A stretch of 64,000 nucleotides of DNA from Cerina litoralis (GCA_022008415.1 JAIRBC010000009.1:111084-175083), one strand, 5' to 3'. Shown: positions 44,111 to 52,929, counted from the stretch's first letter. Numbers and translations: made by a program. Notes: generated by a model from the letters alone, not told the origin.

Positions 44111-45163
44111 AATTGCCTTTACAACAGCCTTTGGGGCTTCCTTTTTGGTGCCATCGAACCCTTGGACACCCCCAACCGTGGTATATTTCATCACATATTT
44201 TTTATCGGGATGGATACGCTGATAGGCACTTTGGCACATCAGGGTGGCCTCGTGGAAACCGCACAGGATCAATTTTAATTTTCCGGGGTAGGTATTAACG
44301 TCGCCAATGGCATAAATACCGGGAATATTGGTCTGGTAGTCCAAAGCATTGTTCACCTTGATTGCATTTTTCTCAATTTCTAGTCCCCAATCGGCTATGG
44401 GACCGAGTTTTGGGGAGAGTCCGAACAAGGGAATATAGGCATCTGCCTTTAACACAATATTTTCGTGGCCATTAGATTTAGCGATGACAAGAGATTCCAA
44501 AACTTTTTCTCCTTGTAGCCCGATTACTTCCGCCGGCGTAATCAGGTCGATCTTGCCTTGCTCCTTTAAAGACCTGACCTTCTCTACGGAATCCAACGCT
44601 CCTCGGAATTCGTTCCTTCGGTGGACCAGCGTTACCTGGGAGGCTATATCGGCCAGATAGATACTCCAATCGAGCGCAGAATCACCACCTCCGGATATCA
44701 CCACCTTTTTATCCCGATACACCTCCGGATCCCTAATTAGATAGGCGACCCCGTTATCCTCGTACTTCTGTAGGTCCTCCAAAAGAGGCTTCCTAGGCTC
44801 AAAGCTTCCCAAGCCTCCTGCAATGGCCACTACCGGTGCATGGTGGCGGGTACCTTTGTTGGTCGTGACGATAAAAGTACCGTCTTCCAACTTTTTAATG
44901 GTCTCCGCTCTTTCCCCCAAAGTAAATCCGGGTTCAAAAGCCTTTATTTGTTCCATAAGGTTATCGACCAGTTCCCCGGCCAGTATTTCTGGAAAACCGG
45001 GAATATCATAAATTGGCTTTTTGGGATAGATTTCGGAACACTGCCCGCCAGGTTGGCCTAGGGCATCTATCAAATGGCATTTCAATTGTAATAGTCCGGC
45101 TTCAAAAACGGCAAAAAGTCCCGTGGGGCCCGCACCGATGATCAATATATCTGTTTCAATCAT
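44105..45163 (-). CDS. Ferredoxin--NADP reductase, thioredoxin-reductase-like type
   Basis: 352 residues. FAD motif IIGAGPTGLFAVFEAG (7-22), PGGQCSEIYP, NADPH motif VISGGGDSALDW, and GDVNTYPGKLKLI near the C-terminus. The CxxC redox pair of true thioredoxin reductases is absent, which with the ferredoxin partner downstream points to FNR (Bacillus YumC-like). 30-base gap to the ferredoxin gene and 19 to nifU. Confidence 0.93.
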   Translation of the reverse strand: MIETDILIIGAGPTGLFAVFEAGLLQLKCHLIDALGQPGGQCSEIYPKKPIYDIPGFPEILAGELVDNLMEQIKAFEPGFTLGERAETIKKLEDGTFIVTTNKGTRHHAPVVAIAGGLGSFEPRKPLLEDLQKYEDNGVAYLIRDPEVYRDKKVVISGGGDSALDWSIYLADIASQVTLVHRRNEFRGALDSVEKVRSLKEQGKIDLITPAEVIGLQGEKVLESLVIAKSNGHENIVLKADAYIPLFGLSPKLGPIADWGLEIEKNAIKVNNALDYQTNIPGIYAIGDVNTYPGKLKLILCGFHEATLMCQSAYQRIHPDKKYVMKYTTVGGVQGFDGTKKEAPKAVVKAIE

Positions 45164-45182
45164 CTAATTAAGTCCTATAATG

Positions 45183-45440
45183 CTACGATTGATATTGCAC
45201 GCTGATTACTTCCTCTATCTGGGGCGCATATTTTTTTATGGTCATTTCAACCCCGCTCTTTAAGGTCATTTGATTGACGCTACAACCAATACATGCCCCT
45301 TCCAACCTCACTTTTACCGAAGTTCCGTTGTCAATGGATATAAGGGAAATATCCCCTCCATCACTTTGTAAAAAAGGGCGGATCTCCTCCAACGCTTTTT
45401 CCACATTCATTCTAGTCTCCTCCGATGTCATAGCTATCAT
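45183..45440 (-). CDS. NifU-like Fe-S scaffold protein (Nfu domain)
   Basis: 85 residues consisting of just the NifU C-terminal domain. The cluster-binding CxxC is C50-I-G-C53 in LEGACIGCSVNQMTLKSGVE. It can carry a 4Fe-4S cluster to target proteins. The start codon overlaps the mrp stop by 4 bases, so both are translationally coupled; an alternative ATG is three codons in. Confidence 0.94.
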   Translation of the reverse strand: MIAMTSEETRMNVEKALEEIRPFLQSDGGDISLISIDNGTSVKVRLEGACIGCSVNQMTLKSGVEMTIKKYAPQIEEVISVQYQS

Positions 45441-46573
45441 TTTTTAACGGCCGAACAACCTGCCATTGTCGTTATTTTTATGGCTTCCGTGGGTGGCAGA
45501 TCGGTATTTCTCCGTACCACCTCCCGGACCACGTTTTTGGTGATCTCCTCAAAGGCACTTTCTACCGGAGTCGCGGTCTGCAAGGCGGCAGGACGGCCCA
45601 CATCCCCGGATTCACGGATACTTTGCACCAAGGGTATCCCTCCCAAAAAGGGAACGTCAATATCTTCTGCCAAATGCTTTGCCCCTTCCCTACCAAAGAT
45701 ATAATATTTATTTTCAGGCAACTCGGCGGGGGTAAAATATGCCATATTCTCAATAATTCCCAAAACGGGAACATTGATGGATTCTTGTTGGAACATGGAC
45801 ACACCCTTCCGGGCATCGGTCAATGCCACTTCCTGTGGAGTACTTACAACCACGGCACCGGTAATCGGTAAGGCCTGCATAATGCTTAAATGAATGTCGC
45901 CTGTACCGGGAGGAAGATCTATCAGCATAAAATCCAGTTCGCCCCAGTGGGCATCAAAAATCATCTGGTTCAAGGCTTTGGACGCCATGGGTCCCCTCCA
46001 GATAACGGCCTGATTGGGTTGGGTAAAGAATCCTATGGAGAGCATTTTTACGCCGTAATTTTCAACGGGTTTCATTTTGGACTTGCCTTCCACTTGGATG
46101 GTCATAGGCCTTTCCTGGGCAACATCGAACATCAACGGCATAGACGGACCGTATATATCTGCATCCAAAAGTCCAACCTTAAAGCCCATTTTGGCCAGAG
46201 TGACCGCAAGGTTTGCGGTTACTGTAGATTTGCCAACCCCTCCTTTTCCAGAAGCCACAGCAATTATATTCTGAATTCCGGGTATGCGTTTTCCCTTAAT
46301 TTCATTGCCTTTGGGCTGGGCAGGGGCATCCACTTTAAGGTTTACGGTAATCTTTGCTTTTTCATAAACCTTTCGGTGGATGGCCTTTAATATCTCCACT
46401 TCGGTCTTCTTTTTGGCCTGAAGGCTTGGGTTGTTAATGGTGACATCAACGATCACTTCATCCCCAAAAACCTGTACATTGTTCACGGCGCCACTCTCCA
46501 CCATATTCTTACCTTCCCCGGGAACCGTGATAAACTCCAATGCCTTAAGGACATCCTGTTTGTTGAACTTCAT
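45437..46573 (-). CDS. mrp: Mrp/ApbC-type P-loop ATPase lacking the CxxC motif
   Basis: 378 residues: N-terminal MIP18/DUF59 domain (1-80) and a deviant Walker A SGKGGVGKST (108-117) with IDLPPGTGD (218-226). Family members carry or insert Fe-S clusters. In ApbC-type proteins a CxxC after ENMS...F binds the cluster; here that place reads YFTPAELPENK (279-289), and the whole protein has one cysteine (C374, AGCSAVKK). Cluster binding would thus need another mode. It is the first gene of the fdx/fnr/nifU set. Confidence 0.94.
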   Translation of the reverse strand: MKFNKQDVLKALEFITVPGEGKNMVESGAVNNVQVFGDEVIVDVTINNPSLQAKKKTEVEILKAIHRKVYEKAKITVNLKVDAPAQPKGNEIKGKRIPGIQNIIAVASGKGGVGKSTVTANLAVTLAKMGFKVGLLDADIYGPSMPLMFDVAQERPMTIQVEGKSKMKPVENYGVKMLSIGFFTQPNQAVIWRGPMASKALNQMIFDAHWGELDFMLIDLPPGTGDIHLSIMQALPITGAVVVSTPQEVALTDARKGVSMFQQESINVPVLGIIENMAYFTPAELPENKYYIFGREGAKHLAEDIDVPFLGGIPLVQSIRESGDVGRPAALQTATPVESAFEEITKNVVREVVRRNTDLPPTEAIKITTMAGCSAVKK

Positions 46574-46716
46574 ACCCTATACTTTACTATCTATATTCAT
46601 TCTAAACAACAAAGATACATCTTACAGCCGAGAAGCTAAAGTTATTGGGTTAGATTCTTAGTAGCGTCCTGTACTACAAGGCCTATAATTTGTATTTTAC
46701 GACAAACAAATCAAAA

Positions 46717-47052
46717 TCATAATTCACTCATCGGGTCCCAAAAATATCTTTCAAAATCCACGATTTGGTTGTCCCTTACTTTAATTCCTTCATTTTCCAG
46801 CAGTTGTTGCATCAAGCTAGTGCCAGCAAAGTGGTGCTTCCCGGTCAATATTCCCTTTCGGTTTACGACCCGGTGGGCAGGCACTTCTTCCCTATCGCCC
46901 GTATTGTTCATGGCCCAACCAACCATCCGTGCACTTCGGGCCGTTCCCAAATATTTGGCAATGGCCCCATAAGAGGTAACCCTGCCATAGGGGATCCGTC
47001 GGACTACTTCGTAGACCCTTTCGAAGAAATTATCGTTTTTATTGGTCTTCAT
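46717..47052 (-). CDS. Alkyltransferase-like protein (ATL)
   Basis: 111 residues, C-terminal MGMT-type DNA-binding domain with GRVTSYGAIAKYLG and a damage-recognition helix. The active-site PCHRV of O6-alkylguanine transferases reads P-A59-H-R-V here, so no alkyl transfer is possible. ATL proteins bind O6-alkylguanine and hand it to nucleotide-excision repair. E. coli ATL has Trp at the same place; Ala is found in other members. Confidence 0.93.
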   Translation of the reverse strand: MKTNKNDNFFERVYEVVRRIPYGRVTSYGAIAKYLGTARSARMVGWAMNNTGDREEVPAHRVVNRKGILTGKHHFAGTSLMQQLLENEGIKVRDNQIVDFERYFWDPMSEL

Positions 47053-47287
47053 TTAGATTAAATATCATTTATAATTGAGCACCGACTTTGTTTATATCAG
47101 AACCAAAAATCAATACCCGAGGCCCAAGACTAAAAATTCTGAATTATCCCTTGGGAGCAATAAACAATTTAGCATCAATCGTTCTTATACGAGTCCCCTA
47201 TTTCTAGGGTGGTCAGAATCTAAACGAGAGTCTCTTTTCTATTTACTATGCTCTATGTTCTATGTTCTATTATCCATGTTCGCGATT

Positions 47288-47917
47288 TTAAGTATATAAA
47301 ATCCGAAAAATGGTAATCACCAATAATACAAGCATCAGTGCGCTTAAAATATAGTTGGAATTTTTGGAAAACCTATTGGTCTTGGTCTCCAATTTATTGA
47401 AATAGACCACGTAGAGGTACATAATGGCAAAGGTGCCACAACCCGCTGCCAAAACAAAGGCCAAAATATCCCCTGATTTAAAATGTATCCATCCCGTAGC
47501 GTTCCACATGGCATTGAGGCCGCTAAAAAACGGAATGGCCAACATATTTAATGCACTGAGGACCATTCCTTTAAAAAAACTTTTTCTTTTTTTAATCGGT
47601 GCTACCTTTACGGGTCTTACCTTACCCTGTTTGGCCTTGGCGAAAAAATAGATGGCAAAAAAGAAAAAGACAAATAACGCAATTTTTTGTAGCCAATCGA
47701 TGGTTTCGGGGTGGTTGTAAAGGTACTTGGAAATAAAAACCGCAATGAGTGCTTGCACCATGACGATAGTCGAGACCCCCAGTCCAAATATATACCCATT
47801 TATCTTTCCCTTCTCGACACTAACTTTGGCTGCATTAACGTTCAGTAGCCCAGGGGCAGCGCTCGCCATAAAAGCTGCGGAAAAGGTGGCAAAGAAAAGG
47901 ATGGCTAAATGCTGCAT
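47288..47917 (-). CDS. LysE family amino-acid exporter-like protein
   Basis: 209 residues with six predicted helices. The N-terminal PGLLNVNAAKVSVEKGKINGYIFGLG replaces the usual PGP...GxxxG exporter motif; a basic loop KVAPIKKRKSFFKG lies between helices 3 and 4. The substrate is unknown, as for most LysE relatives. Only 3 bases separate it from trmB upstream, so the two are co-transcribed. Confidence 0.85.
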   Translation of the reverse strand: MQHLAILFFATFSAAFMASAAPGLLNVNAAKVSVEKGKINGYIFGLGVSTIVMVQALIAVFISKYLYNHPETIDWLQKIALFVFFFFAIYFFAKAKQGKVRPVKVAPIKKRKSFFKGMVLSALNMLAIPFFSGLNAMWNATGWIHFKSGDILAFVLAAGCGTFAIMYLYVVYFNKLETKTNRFSKNSNYILSALMLVLLVITIFRILYT

Positions 47918-47920
47918 GGA

Positions 47921-48592
47921 TTAGGACACCTTAAATTGTATATAGGTAATGGGCTTCCCTTTTTCTAAGTACTGTTGTTCATAAAAAGTCTGGATCCCCA
48001 ACACTTCCCATGGACTTCCCTCATTTTTGTACACATCGTGGTTGGCGTAACAAACGTCAAGGCCCAGACCATGCAATAGTCCCAAGGTATAGCCGTGTAG
48101 AAATTCACTGTCCGTTTTTAAGTGCACTACTCCATCCTCAATCAGAATATGCCGGTACCGCGCCAGAAAGCTTTGATTTGTAAGCCGGTGCTTGGTACGT
48201 TTATATTTTATCTGAGGGTCGGGAAAGGTGATCCAGATTTCGGATACTTCATTTTCTGCAAAGACCTGGTCTATCAACTCTATTTGGGTACGTAGAAAAG
48301 CCGCGTTGGGCAAGCTCTCCTCCAAAGCCGACTTTGCGCCACGCCAAAATCGGGCCCCTTTGATATCGATACCAATAAAATTTTTTTGAGAATCCTGGCG
48401 GGCCAACCCTACGGTATATTCCCCTTTGCCACAGCCTAGTTCTAAAACAATGGGATTGTCATTGCCAAAAAACTCCTTCCATTTTCCTTTTAAGGGAAAC
48501 ATATTTTTCTCGATCTCCTCCCTCTTTGGCTGGATTACATTTTTAAAAGTCTCGTTTTCCTTAAACCTTTTCAGTTTGTTCTTGCTCCCCAC
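47921..48592 (-). CDS. trmB: tRNA (guanine-N7-)-methyltransferase
   Basis: Forms m7G46 in the variable loop of tRNA with SAM. 223 residues. SAM motif VLELGCGKGEYTVGLA (about 49-64), GIDIKGARFWRG, and the TrmB signature ISEIWITFPDPQIKYKRTKHRL-type segment (WITFPDPQ visible). The position before a LysE-like gene is not informative. Confidence 0.95.
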   Translation of the reverse strand: MGSKNKLKRFKENETFKNVIQPKREEIEKNMFPLKGKWKEFFGNDNPIVLELGCGKGEYTVGLARQDSQKNFIGIDIKGARFWRGAKSALEESLPNAAFLRTQIELIDQVFAENEVSEIWITFPDPQIKYKRTKHRLTNQSFLARYRHILIEDGVVHLKTDSEFLHGYTLGLLHGLGLDVCYANHDVYKNEGSPWEVLGIQTFYEQQYLEKGKPITYIQFKVS

Positions 48593-48645
48593 GGCAACCT
48601 AGAATTTAATGATTTGGCAAAACTAAGGGCTTGTTATGGAATAAC

Positions 48646-49695
48646 CTACACTTTCTTGGCCTTCTCCAAGGTAAAGGAGAATTCCGACCCTACACCGGCC
48701 ACGCTTTCAATATAAATCTTTTCGTCATGTGCCTCTATGATATGTTTCACGATGGCCAGCCCGAGTCCTGAGCCCCCTTCAGCCCTATTTCTGCTGTGAT
48801 CTACCCGGTAAAATCGTTCGAACAACCTCGGAATATGCTGTTTGGGAATACCTTCTCCGTTATCGGTGATCCTAACGATCACCTTGTTTTTTATTAGATT
48901 TTCCACACTTACTTCCGTGGTTCCGTTGGTATGGCCATATTTAATGGAATTCACCAATAAGTTGGTGATAACTTGTTGAATTTTTTCCCGATCGGCAAGT
49001 ACAGGAATCGGCTTGGAGTACTCCATATCGAAGGTAAGCGTAATATTTTTTTTATCCGCCTTCATCTCCAGTAGCTCAAACACGTTTTTTACAAGCTCGA
49101 TGATATCAAAATCTTCCTTTTCCAAATGAAGCTCCCCTACTTCTAATTTGGTGATCAGGTCCAAGTCCTTAACAATATAAATAAGGCGCTCTACTCCTTT
49201 GTTGGCACGCTGCAGGTATTTCTTCCTAACATTTTTATCCTCTAGGGCCCCGTCCAATAACGTTAGGATATAACCCTGTACCGTAAACAAAGGGGTTTTT
49301 AGTTCGTGCGACACGTTTCCCAAAAAATCCTTTCGGTATTCCTCCCTGATCTTAAGGGTATCTATCTCCACTGTTTTATCTTGGGCAAATTTTTCGATTT
49401 CCCTGATCAGGGTACGCATATCGGTAGTGACGGTACGAGGGGTAGGGGAAGTGGTTTCGAGCAAGGAGACATCGTCATAAATTTTCTTGACCCTTTGGTA
49501 AACAAATTTTTCCGATCTTGCCTGAATGATCAAAAAGGAAATGAACAAAACAACAAATCCGTAAATAACCAACACGGTACCATCAAAAATGGCAAAGAAG
49601 TTCATAATACCACCCAACGATAGGGTTAGCAACACGGCAATTATAGAAGCGGACTGAAAAGCAAACTTATAGGATTTCTTTAGCCGTTTTGCCAT
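48646..49695 (-). CDS. Sensor histidine kinase, PhoR-like
   Basis: 349 residues. Two helices near the N-terminus (13-34 and 40-57) with almost no external domain, so the sensor is not periplasmic. H-box with phospho-accepting H130 (GNVSHELKTPL), then N, G1 (DNGEGIPKQHI), F and G2 (GGSGLGLAIVKHI) boxes. It overlaps the response regulator gene by one base (TAATG). The pair resembles PhoR/PhoB or ResE/ResD; phosphate control is possible but unproven. No PAS domain is visible. Confidence 0.92.
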   Translation of the reverse strand: MAKRLKKSYKFAFQSASIIAVLLTLSLGGIMNFFAIFDGTVLVIYGFVVLFISFLIIQARSEKFVYQRVKKIYDDVSLLETTSPTPRTVTTDMRTLIREIEKFAQDKTVEIDTLKIREEYRKDFLGNVSHELKTPLFTVQGYILTLLDGALEDKNVRKKYLQRANKGVERLIYIVKDLDLITKLEVGELHLEKEDFDIIELVKNVFELLEMKADKKNITLTFDMEYSKPIPVLADREKIQQVITNLLVNSIKYGHTNGTTEVSVENLIKNKVIVRITDNGEGIPKQHIPRLFERFYRVDHSRNRAEGGSGLGLAIVKHIIEAHDEKIYIESVAGVGSEFSFTLEKAKKV

Positions 49696-50387
49696 TACAA
49701 TACAAACTTATAGCCAACCCCCTTAACGGTCTTAAAGTTCTTGTCCCCTATTTTCTCGCGCAATTTTCTAATATGGACATCTATGGTGCGCCCGCCAACC
49801 ACTACTTCGTTGCCCCATACCTTGTCCAAGATCACTTCGCGCTTAAAGACTTTACTAGGCCTGGAAGTGAGCAATGCCAACAGTTCGAACTCCTTTCTGG
49901 GCAGGATGATCTCCTTGCCTTTGTTCATTATTTTATACTCTTCCCTATTAATAATAAGGTCCCCCACTTTTACGATATCCTCGTTCTCCCCATCTTCCTT
50001 CCTGTCCTTAATACGTCTTAGCAACGCCTTAACCCTGCTTAGTAGGACTTTAGGTTTAATTGGCTTGGTAATATAATCATCCGCACCCGCGTCAAAACCT
50101 GCCATTTGGGAGTAGTCCTCACCCCTCGCGGTAAGGAAGGCAATTAGCGTATTTTCCATTCCCGGGGCATTGCGGATGATCTCGCAAGCTTCAATCCCGT
50201 CCATCTCGGGCATCATTACGTCCATTAAAATTAGATGGGGTTCCTTTTTCTTCGCCTTCGCAACCGCTTCCACACCATTTTTTGCCGTTGATACTTCGTA
50301 ACCCTCGGCTGCAAGATTATAGCCAACGATTTCCAGTATATCAGGTTCGTCATCAACCAAAAGTATCCTAATTTTCTTTTTTTTCAT
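49695..50387 (-). CDS. Response regulator, OmpR/PhoB family
   Basis: 230 residues. Receiver domain with the acidic pair D12-D13, phosphorylation site D56 (LILMDVMMP), conserved Thr and Lys (ITKPIKPK), followed by a winged-helix DNA-binding domain (about 130-230) ending GVGYKFVL. First gene of a two-gene operon with its kinase. Confidence 0.95.
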   Translation of the reverse strand: MKKKKIRILLVDDEPDILEIVGYNLAAEGYEVSTAKNGVEAVAKAKKKEPHLILMDVMMPEMDGIEACEIIRNAPGMENTLIAFLTARGEDYSQMAGFDAGADDYITKPIKPKVLLSRVKALLRRIKDRKEDGENEDIVKVGDLIINREEYKIMNKGKEIILPRKEFELLALLTSRPSKVFKREVILDKVWGNEVVVGGRTIDVHIRKLREKIGDKNFKTVKGVGYKFVL

Positions 50388-50862
50388 ACGGCTTTAAAAT
50401 CGTAAAGGATTGGCATGTTTAAACCATCTACACTCTTTTCAAGAGACAGGAGCCAAGAAACTGGACTAAAAAAAGACTAAATCCATCCTATATCTCGTCT
50501 TGGCTTCCGATTCTTAGCGCTTGGTTTCCCGACTCTAAAACAATCCTTCAATTTAGCGGATTCTTCCAATATTAATTTGAACCGAAAATTGGGATTTCAC
50601 GCTGATCGATCCTCCAAAAGTAAAGATAGAACAATTATCCAAACCCGAGGTTACAAACAATTATTTAAGGAATCCAATACCAATATAAGGTTGGAAAGTA
50701 TGGAAAAATATATGATTCACCAATACAAGAAGTTATATTTTAAAAGACTTTCTTCAGCTTCAAGACGTTTTTTTGTGCATTTCATCGATCAAGTGCACAT
50801 ATCAAAATTCCCTTGCAACGTTCCTCGGCTAAAATTATTACATTTGTTCTATATTTTCTTGC
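50388..50862. other. Intergenic region upstream of the first CTD-only gene
   Basis: About 475 bases. A minor inverted repeat GGAGCCAAGA/TCTTGGCTTCC lies near 50451-50508. An open frame running over the following gene in another phase is not protein-like. The only clear signal is the promoter at 50813-50846. Confidence 0.4.
50813..50846 (+). promoter_or_regulatory. Bacteroidota sigma-A-type promoter of the first CTD-only gene
   Basis: TTG (50813-50815), 23 bases, TACATTTG (50839-50846), exact TAnnTTTG, 16 bases before the ATG. Confidence 0.7.
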
Positions 50863-51171
50863 ATGAAGCACCTTTACCTGATTACATTCCTAGCGGTTTC
50901 TTCATTCTGTTTTGGCCAGGATGCCAAAAAAGGAGGGGATATAGAGGGCTTTTCGCTTTATCCCAACCCTGTTACCTACGGAAAAATATATATTACAACC
51001 GCTTACGACGGTCCAAAAAGAATTATGATTTTTGATGTTTTTGGTGAAAAAGTGCTGGAGACGAACGTTCGGGGGTCCGAAGTAAACTTATCCAATCTGG
51101 ATGCGGGAATTTATGTGCTTCGCGTTCTTGAGAAGGATAAAATGACCACCCGTAAGCTTATCATAAAATAG
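50863..51171 (+). CDS. Mini-protein made of a signal peptide and a T9SS sorting domain
   Basis: 102 residues. A signal peptide (1-19, ending FCFGQ) is followed by ten linker residues and then directly by a type A type IX secretion C-terminal domain (30-102: FSLYPNPV..., IMIFDVFGEKVLE, NLSNLDAGIYVLRV, TTRKLIIK). There is no cargo domain in between, although this sorting domain normally forms the last 70-80 residues of long secreted proteins. It has its own promoter. A relative follows 170 bases downstream. Function unknown. Confidence 0.85.
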   Translation: MKHLYLITFLAVSSFCFGQDAKKGGDIEGFSLYPNPVTYGKIYITTAYDGPKRIMIFDVFGEKVLETNVRGSEVNLSNLDAGIYVLRVLEKDKMTTRKLIIK

Positions 51172-51287
51172 GAATTGGACTAACCCAACACCGCACATTT
51201 CTATATAATCTTCCCTTCAAAAAAAATCTATAATCTACCTATAAAATAGGTTCACCTACAAAAAACGGCATTTCACAACATTTAGTA

Positions 51288-51316
51288 TTGGCCGCAATGA
51301 CCTTTTTCTATATTTA
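51288..51316 (+). promoter_or_regulatory. Probable promoter of the second CTD-only gene
   Basis: TTG (51288-51290), 18 bases, TATATTTA (51309-51316): one mismatch from TAnnTTTG, 27 bases before the ATG. Confidence 0.55.
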
Positions 51317-51342
51317 CATCGTTGATCCCAAATCAATACCAA

Positions 51343-51666
51343 ATGAAAAGAATCTACGTTGCACTATTATTGGCATTTACCTTTGTAATGTCTGGTCAAG
51401 AAATGGTAAGTGTTCATCTTCAAAAGGACGAAAATGTCGCGGGTTTCAAACTGTATCCAAATCCGGCCTATGACGACGTGGTGTATATCAACACCCAAAA
51501 CAGCGCTTTAAAGATGGTTGTGGTTTACGATGTTTTTGGAGAAATCGTACTTAAGGACAGGATTTCCTCTGATGCACTAAACATATCCAGATTGGTGCCG
51601 GGGGTGTATCTGCTTCAGGTAACCGAACATCAAAAAACCATGACACGAAAATTGGTGGTAAGGTAA
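51343..51666 (+). CDS. Second signal-peptide/T9SS-sorting-domain mini-protein
   Basis: 107 residues from the ATG at 51343 (an upstream in-frame ATG would spoil the signal peptide). Signal peptide 1-19, short spacer, then a T9SS type A domain from residue 35: FKLYPNPAYDDVVYI, MVVVYDVFGEIVLKD, NISRLVPGVYLLQV, TMTRKLVV. It is similar in plan and in sequence to the protein encoded just upstream, suggesting a tandem duplication. No other domain is present. Confidence 0.85.
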   Translation: MKRIYVALLLAFTFVMSGQEMVSVHLQKDENVAGFKLYPNPAYDDVVYINTQNSALKMVVVYDVFGEIVLKDRISSDALNISRLVPGVYLLQVTEHQKTMTRKLVVR

Positions 51667-51850
51667 GCCGCACGCGTTTCCCAGACCTTCTTTACTATTT
51701 GGTCCCATTCCGGGGGCCATTTTTTGTTGCGGGCGCACTATTCTCCTACAATTATAAACCCAAGCTTTTATAGCTACCTCTTTCCTTGATCCCAAGGTCA
51801 AGAAAAAAATAAATTTTCCAAAATTTCGGGATTTATAACCGAAACGGGTA

Positions 51851-51858
51851 TACCTTTG
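51851..51858 (+). promoter_or_regulatory. -7 box upstream of the LuxE-like gene
   Basis: TACCTTTG, exact TAnnTTTG, 18 bases before the ATG. The upstream TTG is not evident. Confidence 0.5.
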
Positions 51859-51875
51859 AACCAATTCTATTACAC

Positions 51876-52853
51876 ATGGGTCCCTATACTATTTTTGACA
51901 TCGCCTCTTCTACAGAGTTTAGATCCACAGCCCTGAAAACTTTCCGACTTCAATATCAAAACAACTCGGTATATCAAAAGTTCTGCAATCTTTTGGGGAA
52001 AACAGATGCCAATGTTCATAGCTTAGAGGATATTCCATTTCTACCCGTTGAATTCTTTAAATCGAAAAAAGTAATTACTGGTTCGGGTATTCCCGATATT
52101 CTATTTACAAGCAGTGGCACAACAGGAAGCAAAACAAGTACCCATCATGTTTTGGATATTTCCATATACGAAATCAGTTTTCGGAACACTTTTAAATTCT
52201 TCTACGGCCCTATAACCGATTACTGCATCTTGGCCCTTCTCCCGTCCTATTTGGATCGCGAAGGTTCTTCCCTGATCTACATGGTGGAAGACTTGATAAA
52301 GCAAAGCAATCATCCAGATAGCGGGTTCTATCTGTACGACACCGATGGGCTAAGAAAAAAATTGGAAGAATTGGAAAACTCAAGCTCCAAAACATTGTTG
52401 ATCGGCGTTTCCTTTGCGCTTTTGGACCTGGCGGAAAATTATCCCGTTACGTTAAAAAATACGATAGTGATGGAAACCGGGGGAATGAAGGGCAGAAGAA
52501 AGGAGATGATGCGCCAAGAACTACACGGCATACTTAAAAAAGGTTTTGAGGTAACCTCCATCCATTCGGAATACGGGATGACAGAACTCCTCTCCCAAGC
52601 TTATTCAAAAGGTGATGGCATATTCCGGACACCTCCTTGGATGAAAATTTTAATCCGGGAAACCGAAGACCCTTTGACCGTTCAAAGTTATGGGAAAACC
52701 GGGGGAATTAATGTAATAGACCTCGCCAATGTCAATTCCTGTTCCTTCATTGCGACACAGGATTTAGGAAAAATTTACCCGGACGACAGTTTTGAAGTGC
52801 TCGGTCGTTTTGACCATTCGGATATCAGGGGGTGCAATTTGATGGTTCTTTGA
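51876..52853 (+). CDS. LuxE-like acyl-protein synthetase/PaaK-related protein
   Basis: 325 residues. The adenylate-forming superfamily loop reads FTSSGTTGSKTSTHH (about 82-96). METGGMKGRRKEMMRQELH and HSEYGMTELLSQAY are typical of the LuxE branch, which activates or transfers fatty acyl groups. There is no luciferase or reductase gene here, so bioluminescence is not implied; a role in acyl transfer to a surface glycan or protein is a guess. Monocistronic with its own -7 box. Confidence 0.82.
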   Translation: MGPYTIFDIASSTEFRSTALKTFRLQYQNNSVYQKFCNLLGKTDANVHSLEDIPFLPVEFFKSKKVITGSGIPDILFTSSGTTGSKTSTHHVLDISIYEISFRNTFKFFYGPITDYCILALLPSYLDREGSSLIYMVEDLIKQSNHPDSGFYLYDTDGLRKKLEELENSSSKTLLIGVSFALLDLAENYPVTLKNTIVMETGGMKGRRKEMMRQELHGILKKGFEVTSIHSEYGMTELLSQAYSKGDGIFRTPPWMKILIRETEDPLTVQSYGKTGGINVIDLANVNSCSFIATQDLGKIYPDDSFEVLGRFDHSDIRGCNLMVL

Positions 52854-52929
52854 TTCCTGCGAACTTTTAAACTCCGGCCACCTATAGTACCTTTCCACTA
52901 TTCGGATAATTATAGGTTTTAGGCTCATA

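Noticed and set aside
50577..51035. 152-codon frame overlapping the first CTD-only gene
   Set aside because: Starts from a non-ATG codon, rich in Arg/Ser/Phe without pattern, and overlaps the better-supported T9SS gene in another phase.
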